Assembly (NCBI GenBank): GCA_009924885.1
Contig: RFQS01000088.1
Coordinates: forward strand, 1-8,988
Direction: 5' to 3'
Length of the DNA: 8,988 nucleotides
Source of the DNA: Pseudomonadota bacterium
GTDB taxonomy: Bacteria > Cyanobacteriota > Vampirovibrionia > LMEP-6097
The notes under the pieces were generated by a model, which ran no database searches, was not told the origin of the DNA, and saw only the letters and a program-made list of their open reading frames with translations. Position numbers and translations under genes: made by a program. Shown piece by piece: positions 5,511 to 8,988 of the stretch. Position 1 is the stretch's first letter. Each line of letters opens with the position of its first letter.

Positions 5511-8147
5511 CTAGAATGCTTCATCCTTTTCTAATTCTCTTGGTGAGACTTTGGATTGAGTCTGGCTTGGGAAGATAGCTGCGATCAAGGCTGCTGTTAC
5601 TGATATTAGAGTTGCAAATAGTATACTCTTGAAATCCAGTGAGAAATTAATATCCCAACCAAAGGAGCGATGATTTATAACGAAAATCATTACCCAAGCC
5701 GAAGCAATGCCGAGTGGTATGGCAAAGATACTGGAAAGTAAGCCCATGGTAAAGGCTTGTAAGGAAATTGATCTTTGAATGTCTTGCTTAGACATTCCCA
5801 AAGCTTTTAAAAGAGCGAATTCTTTTTCTCTTTCAATAATCAAGGATAGTAAAGCACTGAATATGCCAAAAGCTGCTACTATCACTGCGATGATCTTTAA
5901 TGCTGATGTTACTCTAAATGTTCTATCGAAAATCTCTAAAGATTCTTTGAGAAGTTCTTTATTTGAGCGTATATCAAAGAAAGTCGGAGAAAGGCTTTCT
6001 TTAGCAGCTTCAGTTTTATAAGCTTCAATATAAGTTTTTATTTTATCTAGTTTTGGACTGCTTTTTTGGTTTGTTAGTAGATGAATTTTATTTTTCTTAG
6101 GCTTCTCTAATTCTGTTTCGGTAGATTCTTTTAGAAAAATACCAAGCGAGCTTAAATTAGGATCTTCCCACAGTGAGCGATATAGGTCTTGATGCATCAT
6201 TAAAAGACCTTGATCTGAACTGTAATCGCTAAATATTCCTAAGATGGTAAATGTCTGTAACCCTTTATCTGTTTGAAGTTTTACTTTATCATTGCATTTA
6301 ATTTTATGTTTGTAGGCATAGGGAGCAGAAGCTATAAGACCTTCGCCTTTATCAAATTTACTCCAAATATCTTTAGTAGACTCTTTGAAAGTAAAAGAAT
6401 TTTTTACAATAGGTAGGGAATTTATACTAGCAACTCTAGTTGAGCCATATTCACCAATTACATCTCGCAAGTGATATTCACTAATACCTATTATGTCTTC
6501 AGTCTGAAAGGTTTTAGTGAATTCTATTACTTTATTATTTAATGTTAGATGGTTACGATGTGACACTTGTTTTGGAGTGGATATGTAAATGTCTGCAAAT
6601 AAAGAAGCTGAAAGCCAGTCTTCTACAGTATTTCGAAAACTATTAATGGCGATATCTAGTGAAAGGTAGAGAGAGATCGCTACCGTCAGTGCTGCAATCG
6701 CTATAGCATTACGGCTAAGATTCTTTTTAAGACTTCTTAGTGATATTAAAGAAGCTAATCCAAAAGTGTTTCTATAAAGCGGCTCTAAAATATAATCACT
6801 ATGATAAGTGAGAAATGGTATGAAGCAGCTAAATCCAATAACCATTATAAATAAGCCAAAAAAGCAAGCTGAGATATTTTTTTCAAAAATCAAAAATAGT
6901 AATAGTGATAAAGAAATTAAAACTAAGCCTGCGATATTTAATTTTGGAAGATATTTTTTGACTTTCTCTTCAATGTCTATATTCTTTATAACTTTAGTGA
7001 CTGGACTGTTACTAGCTTCGTAGGCTGGTATTAGCGCAGATAATAATGCCGCAAATACACCTATTAATCCAGCCTTGAGAAATGTGATATTACTGATATG
7101 TATCTGGCTTACTTGTAAAACAAAATAAAGATCATTAATAGTTCTTACGATAAAACTTAACAGAACATTTGCGAGTAGGTAGCCTAATCCTATGCCTATC
7201 AGTGAACCGATTATCGCAAATAGCAGTGATTCAAATATTATTAAAGAAAAAATTTCTTTTTGACTGACGCCGATTGTTCTGAGGAAGCCAAATATTTTGC
7301 GACGCTGAAGAACCGCAAATGTCATAGTGTTATAAATTAAAAAGATGCCAACCAGCATGGCTAAAAGACTTAGAGCACTAAGATTAGCATTGAAGGATTT
7401 GGTCATGGATTCTTGAGCTTGATTGCGCTCTGAGGATTTAATTAAAACTAGACTAGGATCTATGGCAAAGAGTATATTTTTTAATTCATTCTCTTCTTCT
7501 GGCTTCAGAATTAAATCTATTCTGCTTATATAGTTTTGTAATTTTAATAATTCTTGAGCTGTAGATATATCCATGAACAGCAAGTTATCAAGGGATGCAC
7601 TAGCTGGAGCATTGTCTGAATCAATTAGACCATAAAGTTTTAGGCGATAGGTTTCGTCATTTTGATCTATCAGTAAAGGATCTCCAGGCAGAATTCTAAA
7701 TTTCTCTGCAGTATGCTTTGTGGTGAAAAACCCTTCTAGTTTATTAATAAAAGCTGAGGGGTTATATTGCTTTCTGGAATTGAACTCTTTAAAAATACTT
7801 CTAAAAGCTATATCACTGAAGGGATCTATACCAATAACCTTGAGCAAACGATTATTCTTAGTGACGAAACCTTCTATAAGAGGAGTTACTGTGAGTTTAT
7901 ATTTATTCTCTAAATTTACAACCAGCTCTTCGTCTATTTTTCCTCCATTATTAATAATATGGTGAGTAGCTTTGCCATTTATAATTTCAGTGGAAAGCTC
8001 AAACGATTTTTTAGCAGATTCTATCGCTAAGTCTGTGGCTGTGATAATTGCGACAGAAAGAACTATGCCAGTTATTAAAGAAGCGAATTGCCAGATGTTT
8101 TTAGTTAAGAATCTAATACTTGAAAGATATAGTGATTTAGTTAACAA
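5511..8147 (-). CDS. ABC transporter permease with two FtsX domains (AttF-AttG fusion type)
   Basis: A permease of 878 residues of the LolC/LolE/MacB superfamily (YbbP-like), which works with a LolD-type ATPase to move lipid-like or other substrates out of the inner membrane. I count ten membrane segments: about 18-40, 255-280, 300-332, 355-378, 402-421, 425-447, 478-500, 745-771, 795-826 and 841-863. Large extracytoplasmic domains lie at 41-255 and 500-745. FtsX domains are at about 255-385 and 745-868; both carry the coupling pattern of a charged stretch followed by LKALG or LRTIG (FGFLRTIGVS 286-295, FALLKALGMS 777-786). Residues 465-500 look like the start of a second permease, so this is two four-helix modules in one chain joined by two extra helices. 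The start is TTG, set by an in-frame stop 15 bases upstream and by AAAGGGA (8164-8158). It lies between the ATPase and the attH-like gene, with which it forms one system. Confidence 0.9.
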   Translation of the reverse strand: MLTKSLYLSSIRFLTKNIWQFASLITGIVLSVAIITATDLAIESAKKSFELSTEIINGKATHHIINNGGKIDEELVVNLENKYKLTVTPLIEGFVTKNNRLLKVIGIDPFSDIAFRSIFKEFNSRKQYNPSAFINKLEGFFTTKHTAEKFRILPGDPLLIDQNDETYRLKLYGLIDSDNAPASASLDNLLFMDISTAQELLKLQNYISRIDLILKPEEENELKNILFAIDPSLVLIKSSERNQAQESMTKSFNANLSALSLLAMLVGIFLIYNTMTFAVLQRRKIFGFLRTIGVSQKEIFSLIIFESLLFAIIGSLIGIGLGYLLANVLLSFIVRTINDLYFVLQVSQIHISNITFLKAGLIGVFAALLSALIPAYEASNSPVTKVIKNIDIEEKVKKYLPKLNIAGLVLISLSLLLFLIFEKNISACFFGLFIMVIGFSCFIPFLTYHSDYILEPLYRNTFGLASLISLRSLKKNLSRNAIAIAALTVAISLYLSLDIAINSFRNTVEDWLSASLFADIYISTPKQVSHRNHLTLNNKVIEFTKTFQTEDIIGISEYHLRDVIGEYGSTRVASINSLPIVKNSFTFKESTKDIWSKFDKGEGLIASAPYAYKHKIKCNDKVKLQTDKGLQTFTILGIFSDYSSDQGLLMMHQDLYRSLWEDPNLSSLGIFLKESTETELEKPKKNKIHLLTNQKSSPKLDKIKTYIEAYKTEAAKESLSPTFFDIRSNKELLKESLEIFDRTFRVTSALKIIAVIVAAFGIFSALLSLIIEREKEFALLKALGMSKQDIQRSISLQAFTMGLLSSIFAIPLGIASAWVMIFVINHRSFGWDINFSLDFKSILFATLISVTAALIAAIFPSQTQSKVSPRELEKDEAF

Positions 8148-8157
8148 AGCAAAGTTT

Positions 8158-8164
8158 TCCCTTT
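8158..8164 (-). promoter_or_regulatory. Ribosome binding site of the permease gene, supporting a TTG start
   Basis: AAAGGGA on the minus strand overlaps the stop codon of the ATPase gene and ends ten bases before the TTG at 8147. The ATPase stop (TAA, 8165-8163) is in the same frame as the permease and no other start codon lies between them, so TTG is the earliest possible start. The SD overlapping the upstream stop suggests coupled translation of ATPase and permease. Confidence 0.6.
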
Positions 8165-8855
8165 AAATGTGTTCTAGAGATATGAAATGCTTATTCTCTA
8201 AATATAAAACTCGATCAGCATATCTTTTAAGATTCTGATCATGACTAACTAATATGGTCGTTGGTTTATATTCCACTCTGAGAGTTTGAATGAGATTCAT
8301 TACTATTTCAGCTGTCTCTTGATCTAGGTTTCCAGTAGGTTCATCTGCAAGTAGGTATATAGGTTTATGAGCAAGGGCTCTTACAGTAGCAACTCGTTGT
8401 TGTTCGCCACCAGAAAGCTTCTCTGGAAAATCTTTTAAGCGATTAATCAAGCCTACTGTCTTGAGCATAGCTAGTGTGAATTCAATATTTTCTGGGGTGT
8501 TTATGCCATTTAATTCAAGCGGAAATAAAATATTTTCCTCTACGGTAAGTGTAGGTATTAGGTTATAGCTCTGAAATATAAGTCCAACATTCTTTCTTCT
8601 AAATAAAGTTCTCTCATTTTCTGAGATTCTTGCTAAATCTAAGTCTCCGACCAATAGTGAGCCAGTGTCAACTGTATCTATGCCGCTGATTAAATTGAGG
8701 AAAGTTGATTTTCCGGAGCCACTCGCTCCGAAAATAATAGTAAAACTACCAGGGTCGATTTTTACGCTAAGGTGACTAAATACTAGATGAACTCTTTCAT
8801 CAGCTTCATAAAAGGATTTGGATATATTGTCTGCGATTATCAAGGCATTATCCAT
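8163..8855 (-). CDS. ABC transporter ATP-binding protein, LolD/MacB/AttE type
   Basis: A 230-residue ATPase that powers the adjacent FtsX-type permease at the cytoplasmic face of the inner membrane. All motifs are present: Walker A GASGSGKST (43-51), Q-loop IFQSYNLIPTLTVEENI (93-109) with Gln95, signature LSGGEQQR (147-154), Walker B IYLLADEP (166-173), D-loop GNLD (175-178) and switch His205 in VSHD. The LTVEENI(L)FPLEL wording and the length of about 230 are typical of the LolD/MacB/FtsE group. ATG at 8855 is supported only by a weak, close purine stretch (GAGAAA). It is the first gene of the minus-strand cluster; the permease begins 15 bases after its stop. The attH-like gene after the permease favours an AttE role over LolD in lipoprotein sorting, although the sequence of the ATPase itself does not separate these. 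Confidence 0.93.
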   Translation of the reverse strand: MDNALIIADNISKSFYEADERVHLVFSHLSVKIDPGSFTIIFGASGSGKSTFLNLISGIDTVDTGSLLVGDLDLARISENERTLFRRKNVGLIFQSYNLIPTLTVEENILFPLELNGINTPENIEFTLAMLKTVGLINRLKDFPEKLSGGEQQRVATVRALAHKPIYLLADEPTGNLDQETAEIVMNLIQTLRVEYKPTTILVSHDQNLKRYADRVLYLENKHFISLEHI

Positions 8856-8953
8856 TTTCTCACATATTCTTAGGAATTGAAAACTTTATCACGGCAAACC
8901 CACGAATAATTAAGCAAAAATAAAGCAAGAAAATAAAAGCTGTTCAAGGAGGG
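8856..8953. other. Divergent intergenic region upstream of the ABC operon
   Basis: About 100 bases without a coding frame separate the minus-strand operon from plus-strand translation signals at the window's right edge. On the minus strand, TTGAAC (8947-8942), a 17-base spacer and TTTATT (8924-8919) form a weak sigma-70-like candidate that would give a leader of about 55 bases; only four of six bases match at the -10. I see no convincing promoter on the plus strand, no FliA-type promoter and no terminator. Confidence 0.35.
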
Positions 8954-8971
8954 TTATTCATGAGGAAATAG
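8946..8971 (+). CDS. Possible three-codon leader ORF with strong ribosome binding site
   Basis: AAGGAGGG (8946-8953) is the best Shine-Dalgarno sequence in the window and lies seven bases before ATG at 8960. The ORF then reads ATG AGG AAA TAG and ends at 8971. This may be a minimal leader ORF, or the SD may mainly serve the next ATG at 8976. Whether it is translated cannot be told from sequence. The feature includes the SD. Confidence 0.3.
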
Positions 8972-8983
8972 ATTCATGAATAA
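8954..8983. repeat. Perfect 10-bp inverted repeat over two start codons
   Basis: The arms are TTATTCATGA (8954-8963) and TCATGAATAA (8974-8983), exact reverse complements separated by ten bases (GGAAATAGAT), so their centres are 20 bp apart. As DNA it could be an operator for a dimeric regulator. As RNA it could fold into a hairpin that holds both AUG codons (8960 and 8976) in the stem and leaves AGGAAA in the loop. Confidence 0.5.
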
Positions 8984-8988
8984 GAATT
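8976..8988 (+). CDS. Possible start of a plus-strand gene leaving the window
   Basis: ATG at 8976 opens a frame reading Met-Asn-Lys-Asn before the window ends. AGGAAA (8963-8968) lies seven bases upstream as a possible ribosome binding site. Only four codons are visible, so neither product nor reality of the gene can be judged. The Lys/Asn-rich opening would fit a signal peptide but is far too short to say. Confidence 0.3.

Noticed and set aside
5779..8166. Several short plus-strand frames of 64-81 codons opposite the permease gene
   Set aside because: All lie antisense to a long conserved gene, are scattered over its length, and have no ribosome binding sites or family features.
8885..8900. 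Minus-strand GCCGTGATAA resembling the FliA -10 GCCGATAA
   Set aside because: It needs a two-base insertion to match, and no TAAA-like -35 is found at 15 bases.

Overview
The window is a stretch of AT-rich bacterial chromosome, roughly one third G+C by eye. Several genes point to a diderm (Gram-negative-type) bacterium: a family 9 glycosyltransferase of the lipopolysaccharide heptosyltransferase kind, a LolD/MacB-type ABC transporter with a secreted lipocalin-like partner, and a site-2 (RseP-type) protease. A FliA/WhiG-type sigma factor suggests a flagellated ancestry. The species cannot be named from this sequence. A low-GC non-proteobacterial diderm fits, and Vampirovibrionia/Melainabacteria is only a guess.

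Layout. On the left, positions 1-401 hold the 5' part of an unrecognised, very AT-rich gene on the minus strand that leaves the window. It diverges from a two-gene plus-strand unit: a 120-residue protein with two membrane segments (458-820) and a FliA-family sigma factor (835-1698). The sigma-factor gene runs tail-to-tail into the minus-strand block, and the two stop codons overlap within 8 bp.

From 8855 down to 1691 lies one tightly packed minus-strand cluster that looks like a six-gene operon. In transcription order it encodes an ABC ATPase (AttE/LolD type), an 878-residue double-FtsX permease (AttF and AttG fused), an AttH/CrtC lipocalin-like protein with an N-terminal export segment, holo-ACP synthase AcpS, a GT9 glycosyltransferase and an RseP-type intramembrane protease. 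The first three form an AttEFGH-like export system: ATPase and permease probably move a lipid-like or other hydrophobic substrate at the inner membrane, and the lipocalin-like protein handles or modifies it outside. The next three are general lipid and envelope genes (fatty-acid carrier activation, LPS core sugar transfer, membrane proteolysis), so the whole block reads as envelope biogenesis.

Main oddities. The GT9 gene is intact over about 355 codons, but it has no ATG, GTG or TTG before its conserved first motif; an ATT codon touching the acpS stop codon is the best start candidate. The permease starts with TTG just after an in-frame stop. At the right edge, an ideal ribosome binding site precedes a three-codon ORF inside a perfect 10-bp inverted repeat, just ahead of another possible plus-strand gene. 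There are no RNA genes, insertion sequences or CRISPR arrays, and no gene-free gap longer than about 120 bp.
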